This document shows, one piece after another, positions 1 through 6,096 of a stretch of 12,152 nucleotides of DNA; the stretch's first letter is position 1, and every line of letters starts with the position of its first letter. Both the position numbers and the translations under genes were made by a program. The notes under the pieces were generated by a model. That model worked only from the letters and a program-made list of their open reading frames with translations, searched no databases and was not told the origin of the DNA. Origin of the DNA: Muribaculaceae bacterium (GTDB lineage Bacteria; Bacteroidota; Bacteroidia; Bacteroidales; Muribaculaceae); assembly GCA_009775265.1 (NCBI GenBank), contig VSPG01000054.1, positions 1 to 12,152 of the forward strand, read 5' to 3'.

Positions 1-8
1 ATGGATAT

Positions 9-42
9 AAAAAAGCCTCAGCTTGTGAAAGTTGAGGCTTTT
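9..42. terminator. Intrinsic terminator-like hairpin at window edge
   Basis: AAAAGCCTCA (11-20) pairs perfectly with TGAGGCTTTT (33-42) around a 12-nt loop. Six A's at 9-14 give a T-run on the minus strand, and TTTT lies in the 3' arm on the plus strand, so it could work in both directions. It probably ends a gene lying left of the window. No coding sequence is visible between it and the promoter near 253. Confidence 0.7.
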
Positions 43-51
43 GCTTAATTT

Positions 52-200
52 TTTGTGGGGAGTTCTGCAACACCCTCAAGCCCAAATGTTAGCCTTAGGC
101 AATGGCCGCATAGCGGTCGCAGCCTAAGGTAACCATAGCGCGGCACATCTTCCGCAGAGCCGCATAGCGGCGGCTCTTGCCCAACACGTGCGCCACAGGA
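52..200. repeat. Non-coding block of nested hairpins with repeated CCGCATAGCGG
   Basis: CCGCATAGCGG occurs exactly at 106-116 and 160-170, with a related CATAGCGCGG at 133-142. The first copy sits in the loop of a longer stem: TTA plus CCTTAGGC (89-91, 93-100, with G92 bulged) against GCCTAAGGTAA (122-132). The second lies in a stem formed by AGAGCCGC (156-163) and GCGGCTCT (170-177). An open frame crosses this block on the minus strand (242-45), but its peptide is made of repeat translation and has no domain features, so I do not call it a gene. The structure resembles a dispersed intergenic palindromic repeat; that it recurs elsewhere in the genome is inference. Confidence 0.5.
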
Positions 201-252
201 AAACTTAATGTAGTTTTTGCCAAAAAAATTAGAATAAGTCAAAAATATGTGC

Positions 253-260
253 TACCTTTG
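253..260 (+). promoter_or_regulatory. Bacteroidetes -7 box (TACCTTTG)
   Basis: TACCTTTG matches the Bacteroidetes sigma-ABfr -7 consensus TAnnTTTG. Taking its last G as -7 puts transcription start near 267. The -33 region is weak (TTAG at 229-232). It would drive the leader and the secreted-protein gene at 467. Confidence 0.6.
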
Positions 261-276
261 CGGCATGAACACGAAT

Positions 277-438
277 ATGCAACAGCAATCGTACGGTTCA
301 GCTCCGTTTAAGCGACGGATGCCCGACGATTTCGTGTTCAGCCATAAACAGATTCATGATTTTTGTGATTATAGCTCCGGCAGTGCTCGACCCGGTCGTG
401 CCCGCGCGGGGCTTTTTATTTGCCCCAAATTCAGTTAA
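277..438 (+). CDS. Candidate leader peptide (53 aa) overlapping an intrinsic terminator
   Basis: A short open frame lies in the leader between the predicted promoter and the gene at 467. ATGs at 247 and 265 lie upstream of the predicted transcription start near 267, so the ATG at 277 is the first one fully inside the predicted transcript. The peptide begins MQQQSYGSAPFKRR and contains SARPGRARAGLF, whose codons cover the terminator hairpin at 400-412 and its U-run. It has no signal peptide or recognisable domain. Because the stop lies just beyond the terminator, a ribosome translating the frame would disrupt the hairpin and favour transcription into the downstream gene. This is inference from layout; the alternative is that the stretch is a small RNA of about 150 nt or an untranslated leader. 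Confidence 0.4.
   Translation: MQQQSYGSAPFKRRMPDDFVFSHKQIHDFCDYSSGSARPGRARAGLFICPKFS
388..420 (+). terminator. Attenuator-like hairpins with U-run in the leader of the 467 gene
   Basis: GCCC (400-403) pairs with GGGC (409-412) over a GCGCG loop and is followed by TTTTTATTTG. A second small hairpin, CGAC (388-391) with GTCG (395-398), lies directly upstream. The terminator falls between a promoter (253-260) and the first codon of the next gene (467), the position expected of an attenuator. The stem is short but GC-only. Confidence 0.5.
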
Positions 439-466
439 CCCAATACTTTAACCCAATCAAAACTCT

Positions 467-1657
467 ATGAAGAAATTTTTACTCTCCATGGTTGCCGTGC
501 TCGGCGCCCTGACCGCATCAGCCGATGTTACAGTGGATTTTTCGGCAGCTACGACTCTGCCCACCGCCGAATCCGACACCCCCACTGAAGCTGTGGTTGA
601 TGGTGTGAACTTCTCGTTCGTGAACTGCAAAAAAGGTACTTATCAGCAGGCATCTTATCTGCAGGTTTCCGGAAAAAATCACGAAGGAAAAGCATATATG
701 GACATCACGCTTCCCGAAGCCACAAAATCCATAGTGCTTACCACCGGCGCGAACGCGTCGACCAATGTGCAGGTTCAGCTTTCCGCCAACGGCACCGAGC
801 TGGGCGACGCAGTGAAACTTAGCGAAAAAGGAGCAGAGTTCACACTCTCTATTCCTGAAGCTAACCAGGCAAAAGGCACCGTTGTACGTCTTGCCGTAGT
901 CAACAAATACAATGCTCAGATCACCAAGATGGTGTTCTCCGCTGAAGGCGGCACCGTAACTCCCGATCACGAACCCACTCCTGATGTGGTAACCAAATCC
1001 GTTAAGGAAACCATCGCTCTCGCCAGCGGCACTCAGTTCACCACTGATTATTCGCTCACTGTCGGTTACGTTAGGTTCAGCAACGTGTTTGTATGCGACG
1101 AGGCAGGCGATTTCATCCAGATCTATCAGAAAGACAACGGCCTGAAAGTAGGCGATGTCATCCCCGCAGGTCTTAAAGGCACTTATACTCTCTACAATGG
1201 AGTGACTCCCGAAATCGAAAAAGTTACTGAACTCCCCACTCCCGCCGCCGGCACTTTCGAACCCAAATCCGTTGCTGCTGAAGATGTGACCGTTGACCTT
1301 GTGAACAGCGTAGTTCGCATCGATAATGTGGTTCTCGACGCCGCCACTCCCGCCGCCAAAGAAAACTTCACAGGCAAGGTGGGCGACGTGGAGCTCAGCT
1401 TCCGCAACAACTACGAACTCGAAAGCGTGGAAGCCGGCACCTACGACATCACCGTTGTAGTGACCATCTTCCAGGGCGCACCCTCGCTTTATGTAGTGGA
1501 ATACAAGAAATCGACCGGCATCGCCGACATCACCGTTGACGAAAACGCCGCTGTTGAATACTTCAACCTCCAGGGCATCCGCGTGGCTCAGCCTGAACAG
1601 GGCGGTATCTACATCCGTCGTCAGGGCAACAGCGTGAGCAAAGTGCTCGTTAAGTAA
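467..1657 (+). CDS. Secreted two-domain protein with Bacteroidales C-terminal tail, function unknown
   Basis: 396 aa. The first 19 residues (MKKFLLSMVAVLGALTASA) form a clear Sec signal peptide, cleaved before D20. Residues about 20-160 are strand-rich and look like a beta-sandwich module ending in ITKMVFSAEG. After a proline-rich linker (about 165-173), residues about 175-346 have the pattern of Bacteroidetes secreted OB-fold-like domains: VFVCDEAGDFIQIYQ, then LKVGD, then GTYTLYNG. This domain call is inference by pattern. The last 44 residues form the tail ADITVDENAAVEYFNLQG...GGIYIRRQG...KVLVK, shared with the next gene and with the xylanase at the far end of the window. No catalytic residues or enzyme family are recognised; a surface adhesin or glycan-binding role is possible. 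The preceding leader may attenuate its expression, and a strong terminator follows. Confidence 0.9.
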   Translation: MKKFLLSMVAVLGALTASADVTVDFSAATTLPTAESDTPTEAVVDGVNFSFVNCKKGTYQQASYLQVSGKNHEGKAYMDITLPEATKSIVLTTGANASTNVQVQLSANGTELGDAVKLSEKGAEFTLSIPEANQAKGTVVRLAVVNKYNAQITKMVFSAEGGTVTPDHEPTPDVVTKSVKETIALASGTQFTTDYSLTVGYVRFSNVFVCDEAGDFIQIYQKDNGLKVGDVIPAGLKGTYTLYNGVTPEIEKVTELPTPAAGTFEPKSVAAEDVTVDLVNSVVRIDNVVLDAATPAAKENFTGKVGDVELSFRNNYELESVEAGTYDITVVVTIFQGAPSLYVVEYKKSTGIADITVDENAAVEYFNLQGIRVAQPEQGGIYIRRQGNSVSKVLVK

Positions 1658-1677
1658 TAACGCTCTTATTTGATATA

Positions 1678-1714
1678 AAAAGAGGCGCGACCCATGCTTG
1701 GTTGCGCCTCTTTT
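1678..1714. terminator. Strong intrinsic terminator between the two secreted-protein genes
   Basis: AAAAGAGGCGC (1678-1688) pairs perfectly with GCGCCTCTTTT (1704-1714). The stem extends through G1689-T1703, A1690-T1702, C1691-G1701 and C1692-G1700, leaving a 7-nt loop. It lies 20 nt after the stop of the 396-aa gene and only 17 nt before the ATG of the next gene. Confidence 0.88.
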
Positions 1715-1731
1715 GTTTTACACCCTTTGAA

Positions 1732-2376
1732 ATGAAAAAGTTTGTCTTGTGCCTGACGGCGGCGTGTATTGCGGCCGCGGCCAGTGCCGAAACTATAATA
1801 GCGAGCAGCGATTTTGCAGCCGACGGCAACGGAGTGGCGGCCATGGTGAATGGTTTCACGGTGTCGGCGTTGAAAAACGGCGGTTCTACGCCCCCGTCGG
1901 TGCAGAACCTCGACGGCATGCCCACTTTGGTGGTGTATGCGAAAGGTTCTGTCACGGTGGCGGGCGGCGATATTGCAAAAATCGTGTTTACACTCAACGG
2001 CGCTTCCAATGCCAGGCGCTATGCCCTTTTCACACCCGACACAGGGGCGCTGCAGCCGGCGCAGAGTGCGGGAGATACGGAAATATCGTGGGAGGGCGAT
2101 GCGCAAAGCGTCACATTCACGGTGGGCGATTATGCCTCGATGGGGACCGACGGAAGCCATAAGGCGGGGCAGATACATGTTGTGTCGGTAGAGATACATG
2201 GCAGTGCTGGGTCCGGCGGCGTTGCCGACATTATCGTTGACGAAGACGGGACGCCGGCAGAATATTTCACCATGCAGGGCGTCCGTGTGTACCATCCCGT
2301 GCGTGGCGGCCTGTACATTCGCCGCCAGGGGGGACGCGCAAGCAAGGTGTTCGTAAAGGCGACTGATCCAATATAG
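1732..2376 (+). CDS. Small secreted protein with the same C-terminal tail, function unknown
   Basis: 214 aa from the ATG at 1732, chosen because it gives the signal peptide MKKFVLCLTAACIAAAASA with cleavage before E20. An in-frame ATG at 1702 would add ten residues encoded inside the terminator and spoil the signal peptide. Residues about 20-158 form one strand-rich module containing AKIVFTLNG, ISWEGDAQSVTFTVGD and IHVVSVEIHG. It resembles the first domain of the upstream gene in layout, so the two may be related. Residues about 163-209 are the tail ADIIVDEDGTPAEYFTMQG...GGLYIRRQG...KVFVK, nearly the same as upstream. No catalytic motif is seen. The ATG lies 17 nt after a strong terminator and no good TAnnTTTG box fits between, so expression probably relies on readthrough. 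It could be a duplicated partner of its neighbour. Confidence 0.8.
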   Translation: MKKFVLCLTAACIAAAASAETIIASSDFAADGNGVAAMVNGFTVSALKNGGSTPPSVQNLDGMPTLVVYAKGSVTVAGGDIAKIVFTLNGASNARRYALFTPDTGALQPAQSAGDTEISWEGDAQSVTFTVGDYASMGTDGSHKAGQIHVVSVEIHGSAGSGGVADIIVDEDGTPAEYFTMQGVRVYHPVRGGLYIRRQGGRASKVFVKATDPI

Positions 2377-2400
2377 GGAGTTCCGTAAAGATTCCATATG

Positions 2401-2676
2401 CTTTCGTTTGGCAAAACTCAAATATTTGGTTCTGCTCTCGACTTATCCGTATATTTGACTGCGTCCTATATACTTTCGCTCGGCAGAACTCAAATAAATT
2501 TGGTTCTGCTCTCGACTTATTCGTATATTTGACTGCGTCCTATATACTCACGCTCGGCAGAACTCAAATAAATTTGGTTCTGCTCTCGACTTATTCGTAT
2601 ATTTGACTGCGTCCTGTATACTTTCGCTCGGCAGAACTCAAATATTTGGTTCTGCCTCGACTTATTCGTATATTTG
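2401..2676 (+). repeat. Four tandem ~74-bp repeats, each with a promoter-like -33/-7 pair
   Basis: Copies run 2401-2472 (72 bp), 2473-2546 (74), 2547-2620 (74) and 2621-2676 (partial). Each contains an imperfect inverted repeat in which GCAGAAC and CAAAT pair with ATTTG and GTTCTGC around one unpaired T; copy 1 is slightly diverged in its left arm. TTTG then follows, 20-21 nt of spacer, and TATATTTG at 2450-2457, 2524-2531, 2598-2605 and 2669-2676, all on the plus strand. Differences between copies are few: AAATATTTGG in copies 1 and 4 versus AAATAAATTTGG in 2 and 3, and one base lost in the copy 4 spacer. The repeats fill most of the 350 bp between the 214-aa gene and GH97. An open frame on the minus strand (2708-2517) is only repeat translation. 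Confidence 0.92.
2645..2676 (+). promoter_or_regulatory. Probable promoter of the GH97-galK unit (repeat copy 4)
   Basis: TTTG (2645-2648), a 20-nt spacer and TATATTTG (2669-2676) match the Bacteroidetes -33/-7 promoter pattern. It is the copy nearest the gene, and its spacer is 20 nt instead of the 21 nt of the other three. The start site would be near 2683, leaving a leader of about 44 nt before the ATG at 2727. Confidence 0.65.
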
Positions 2677-2726
2677 CAGTGGATAAACCGATTATTTCTC
2701 AATACCATAAATTATACGTAAAGATT

Positions 2727-4835
2727 ATGCATACTTCATTTTTTAAATGCATGCTGCCGGCTCTTGCGCTTGCCGCATGCACAGGTGCGCCGGACAGCCG
2801 CCTGACATCGCCCGACGGCAGAATAGCCGTGGAATTTACTTCCGGCCCGGCCGGAGAAGCCGTTTACAGCATGGTGCTCGATGGCGACACCATAGTGCGC
2901 CCCTCTGCACTCGGTTTCCGCCTGCTCGGCCATGAAAAAGACCTTACAGGCGGATTTGCTGTGGAAGGTGTGAGTTTCAACTCCCACGACGGCAAATGGG
3001 CACCCGTATGGGGCGAGAACGACTCCATCGCCGATGTGTACAACTCTATGACTGTAAGCCTTAAGCAGAAAGACAGCGGACTGAAGATGGACGTGGAGTT
3101 CCGCGCCTACGACGACGGCATCGGCTTCCGCTACGTGTTTCCTGAGCAGCAGGGGGCAGACTCGCTGTTCATAGCCGAGGAACTCACGCAGTTTGCCATG
3201 ACCGGCGATCATACGGCATGGTGGATTCCGGGCGACTATGACACGCAGGAATACGAATACACTGAATCGCCCCTCAGCGGCATACGCGCCAGGAACAGCA
3301 ACGACCAGCCCGGCAATGTGTCGCAGACCGGTTTCTCGCCCACAGGCGTGCAGACATCGCTCCTGATGCGCGACAAAGCCGGCCGATATATAAATATCCA
3401 CGAGGCGGCCCTCGTCGACTATCCGGCCATGCACCTCAACCTCGACGACACCACGATGACGTTCACCTCGTGGCTCACACCCGGCATCCCCGAGGCCAAA
3501 GCCGAGGTGGCGCTGCCTTTCGCCACTCCGTGGCGTGTGGTGATGGTGGGAAGCGCGACCGACATACTCGCCACCGACATCATATACAACCTCAACGAGC
3601 CGTGCGCTCTCGACGACGTGAGCTGGATTCATCCCACAAAGTACATGGGCGTGTGGTGGGAAATGATTACCGGCAAAAATCAGTGGAGCTACACCAATGC
3701 CGAGAATTTCGACCTCTCCACTTTCGACTATGAAAAAGCACGTCCGCACGGCAAGCATGGAGCCAACAATGAAAACGTGCGCCGCTACATCGACTTTGCC
3801 GCCGACAACGGCTTCGACCAGTTGCTCGTGGAGGGCTGGAACGTGGGCTGGGAAGACTGGTTCGGCAAGGAGAAGGAGTATGTGTTCGATTTCGTGACCC
3901 CTTACCCTGACTTCGACATAAAAGCCCTCAACGACTACGCCCACAGCCGCGGCATCAAACTGATGATGCACCACGAGACAAGCGGGTCGCCGGCCAACTA
4001 CGAAGCACACATGGACACTGCCTACGCGCTTATGAACGCCTATGGTTATGACGCCGTGAAAAGCGGCTACGTGGGCAATATCCTGCCCAAAGGCGACACT
4101 CACTACAGCCAGCGTATGGTGCGCCACTATCTCGACGCCGTGAAGCGTGCCGCCGACCGCCGTATCATGGTGAACGCCCACGAAGCCGTGCGTCCAACGG
4201 GTCTTGCGCGCACTTATCCCAACCTTGTGGGCAACGAAAGCGCCATGGGCACCGAGTATCAGAACATGAGCACTCAGCATGTGACCATACTGCCTTTCAC
4301 ACGCCTCAAAGGAGGCCCGATGGACTTCACCCCGGGTGTGTTCCGCATGGACATAGGCAGTTTCTCTCCCGGTAGCAAAGAGCATAAGAAAGCCACCGTG
4401 GCCAACCAGCTCGCCCTGTATGTGACCATGTACTCTCCGCTCCAGATGGCTGCCGATCTTCCCGAACACTATGCAGAGAAGGCCGATGCGTTCACCTTCA
4501 TCAAGGACGTGCCGGTGGACTGGAGCGAGAGCCGCTACCTCGATGCCGAACCCGGACAATACATCATAGCCGCGCGTCGCGAAAAAGGCGGCGACGACTG
4601 GTATGTGGGCGGAGTGAACTCCGACACGCCACGCACTCCGGAAGTTCCCCTCGATTTCCTCACCCCCGGACGCGAATATGAGGCCACGATATATGCCGAC
4701 GCACCGGATGCCGACGCGTACACCAACCCGGAGGCCTATGCCATACGCACCGAACGCGTCACTTCGGAGTCGGTTCTGAACATGCCTATGGCCCGCGGCG
4801 GAGGTTTCGCCGTGTCGCTGAAAGCCGTCAAATGA
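2727..4835 (+). CDS. GH97 family alpha-glucosidase lipoprotein (SusB-like)
   Basis: 702 aa from the ATG at 2727. This start gives a lipoprotein signal ending LALAAC, with the lipid-bearing Cys at 18; the frame is open upstream to 2646, but that part has no signal peptide. The order is an N-terminal beta-sandwich (about 25-295, starting SPDGRIAVEF), a catalytic barrel (about 300-590, from YMGVWWEM) and a C-terminal beta domain (about 600-702). Glutamates in LLVEGWN (E369), HHETSG (E417), NAHEAVRPTG (E486), GNESAMG (E504) and GTEYQN (E510) match, at a constant 22-residue offset as I recall the numbering, SusB E391, E439, E508, E526 and E532, the catalytic and calcium-binding set. The retaining GH97 alpha-galactosidases have an Asp nucleophile where this protein reads VKSGYVG. 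I therefore infer an inverting alpha-glucosidase in the cell envelope. galK follows after 31 nt. Confidence 0.93.
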   Translation: MHTSFFKCMLPALALAACTGAPDSRLTSPDGRIAVEFTSGPAGEAVYSMVLDGDTIVRPSALGFRLLGHEKDLTGGFAVEGVSFNSHDGKWAPVWGENDSIADVYNSMTVSLKQKDSGLKMDVEFRAYDDGIGFRYVFPEQQGADSLFIAEELTQFAMTGDHTAWWIPGDYDTQEYEYTESPLSGIRARNSNDQPGNVSQTGFSPTGVQTSLLMRDKAGRYINIHEAALVDYPAMHLNLDDTTMTFTSWLTPGIPEAKAEVALPFATPWRVVMVGSATDILATDIIYNLNEPCALDDVSWIHPTKYMGVWWEMITGKNQWSYTNAENFDLSTFDYEKARPHGKHGANNENVRRYIDFAADNGFDQLLVEGWNVGWEDWFGKEKEYVFDFVTPYPDFDIKALNDYAHSRGIKLMMHHETSGSPANYEAHMDTAYALMNAYGYDAVKSGYVGNILPKGDTHYSQRMVRHYLDAVKRAADRRIMVNAHEAVRPTGLARTYPNLVGNESAMGTEYQNMSTQHVTILPFTRLKGGPMDFTPGVFRMDIGSFSPGSKEHKKATVANQLALYVTMYSPLQMAADLPEHYAEKADAFTFIKDVPVDWSESRYLDAEPGQYIIAARREKGGDDWYVGGVNSDTPRTPEVPLDFLTPGREYEATIYADAPDADAYTNPEAYAIRTERVTSESVLNMPMARGGGFAVSLKAVK

Positions 4836-4866
4836 CAGAAATCCTAACAATTATACCAATTATGCC

Positions 4867-6006
4867 ATGGAATTAAAAGAAAAAATCCACGCCGCCTTTG
4901 AGCAGCGTTTCGGCAGCGACGGCAAGTTCTATGCCTCGGCCGGACGTGTCAACCTTATAGGCGAGCACACCGACTACAACGGGGGCTTCGTATTCCCCGG
5001 AGCCATCGATAAGGTGATTATGGCCGAAATCAAGCCCAACGGCAGCGACCGTGTGCGCCTTGTCAGTGTCGACTATGACAATTCTTACTGCGAGTTCGGG
5101 CTTCGTGAGGAAGACCTGCCGCAACCGCAGTGGGCTCGCTATGTATTCGGCGTATGCCGCGAGGTGCTCAAGCGCGGCGGCCATGTGAAAGGCTTCGATG
5201 CCGCATTTGCGGGCAATGTGCCCAATGGTGCGGGCCTCAGTTCGTCGGCTGCATTGGAGAGCTGCTTCGCATTTGCCATAAACGACCTGTTCAACGACAA
5301 TAATATAGACAAATTCGAGCTTGCCAGAATCGGCCAAAGCACCGAACATAATTATTGCGGCGTGAACTGTGGCATAATGGACCAGTTTGCAAGCGTGTTC
5401 GGAAAGAAGGGCAATCTGATGCGTCTCGACTGCCGTTCGCTCGAACATGAGTATTATCCTTTCAACCCTCAGGGCTACAGCCTCGTGCTCGTGGACTCGC
5501 GTGTGAAGCATGAACTTGCCGATTCGCCCTACAACAAGCGCCGCGCCTCCTGCGAACGTGTGGCCGCACGGCTCGGTCTCGAGACTCTCCGCGATGCCAC
5601 GGCCGAGGCGCTGAACGCTATCAAAGGCGAAATCACAGCCGAGGACTACATGCGTGCGAAATTCGTCATCGAGGAAAAAGAGCGTGTGCTTGCCGTGTGC
5701 GAGGCGCTGGTGGCCGGCGACTACGAGACTGTGGGCCGCAAGATGTACGAGACCCACGACGGACTTTCGAAAGATTATGAGGTGAGCTGCGAAGAACTCG
5801 ACTTCCTCAACGCTGTGGCGCGTGAATGCGGAGTCACAGGCTCGCGCATTATGGGCGGTGGCTTCGGAGGCTGCACCATAAACCTCGTGAAAGACGGGTT
5901 GCGCGACTCTTTCGTAAAGACTGCGGTGGCACGCTTCGCCGAAAAATATGGCCACGAACCGAAAATCTACGACGTGGTGATAAGCGACGGCGCCCGCGCC
6001 CTCTGA
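4867..6006 (+). CDS. galK: Galactokinase
   Basis: 379 aa, usual length for bacterial GalK, a GHMP-family kinase that phosphorylates alpha-D-galactose with ATP to galactose-1-phosphate in the cytoplasm (EC 2.7.1.6, Leloir pathway). The galactokinase signature GRVNLIGEHTDYNGG is at residues 26-40, the ATP-binding GHMP motif PNGAGLSSSAAL at 119-130, the likely catalytic Asp in CGIMDQFASVFG at D172, and the third GHMP motif MGGGFGGC at 329-336. All key motifs are intact. It starts 31 nt after the GH97 stop with no promoter or terminator between, so the two are probably co-transcribed. No galT, galE, galM or sugar transporter is present in the window. A hairpin cluster ends the unit. Confidence 0.97.
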   Translation: MELKEKIHAAFEQRFGSDGKFYASAGRVNLIGEHTDYNGGFVFPGAIDKVIMAEIKPNGSDRVRLVSVDYDNSYCEFGLREEDLPQPQWARYVFGVCREVLKRGGHVKGFDAAFAGNVPNGAGLSSSAALESCFAFAINDLFNDNNIDKFELARIGQSTEHNYCGVNCGIMDQFASVFGKKGNLMRLDCRSLEHEYYPFNPQGYSLVLVDSRVKHELADSPYNKRRASCERVAARLGLETLRDATAEALNAIKGEITAEDYMRAKFVIEEKERVLAVCEALVAGDYETVGRKMYETHDGLSKDYEVSCEELDFLNAVARECGVTGSRIMGGGFGGCTINLVKDGLRDSFVKTAVARFAEKYGHEPKIYDVVISDGARAL

Positions 6007-6008
6007 TT

Positions 6009-6033
6009 TTCTGAAAAACAGGATTTTTCAGAA
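6009..6033. terminator. Inverted repeat just after galK
   Basis: TTCTGAAAAA (6009-6018) pairs perfectly with TTTTTCAGAA (6024-6033) around loop CAGGA. It starts three bases after the galK stop. It is AT-rich and lacks a U-run after the stem, so it may protect the 3' end or act with the next hairpin rather than terminate alone. Confidence 0.45.
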
Positions 6034-6039
6034 CCATAA

Positions 6040-6081
6040 AAATAGTCTGCGCTGTAATTCATTTTACGGCGCAGACTATTT
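6040..6081. terminator. Bidirectional terminator between galK and cinA
   Basis: AAATAGTCTGCGC (6040-6052) pairs perfectly with GCGCAGACTATTT (6069-6081), and the stem continues inward with T53-G68, G54-C67, T55-A66, A56-T65 and A57-T64 (60xx numbering). It lies between converging genes and is flanked by A-rich and T-rich tracts, so it can end the GH97-galK transcript and the minus-strand operon. Confidence 0.85.
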
Positions 6082-6096
6082 ATATATATTCTTTAT

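Noticed and set aside
45..242. 65-residue minus-strand frame at the left edge
   Set aside because: It spans the hairpin block and its content comes from the repeated CCGCATAGCGG motif; there is no domain or signal peptide.
1702..1731. Upstream ATG for the 214-aa protein
   Set aside because: It would place the first codons inside the terminator stem and put ten residues in front of a typical MKKF signal peptide.
1666..2421. 251-residue open frame on the minus strand opposite the 214-aa gene
   Set aside because: The plus frame has a signal peptide and a conserved tail; the minus frame is Arg/His-rich and featureless.
2401..2676. Possible CRISPR array
   Set aside because: The units are contiguous near-identical repeats of about 74 bp with no variable spacers, and no cas genes are nearby.
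2517..2708. 63-residue minus-strand frame across the tandem repeats
   Set aside because: It is only the translation of the ~74-bp repeat and recurs with the repeat; the repeats read better as promoter-bearing DNA.
2646..2726. Upstream in-frame start for GH97
   Set aside because: The extension is translated from repeat and promoter sequence, starts before the predicted transcription start, and would bury the lipoprotein signal.
2736..4850. 704-residue open frame on the minus strand opposite GH97
   Set aside because: It lies opposite a clear GH97 enzyme with all family motifs. High G/C at third codon positions keeps the opposite strand free of stops. The translation is His/Val/Gly-rich with no recognisable domain.
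4873..5955. 360-residue open frame on the minus strand opposite galK
   Set aside because: It is a shadow of galK caused by codon bias; the plus frame carries intact galactokinase motifs.
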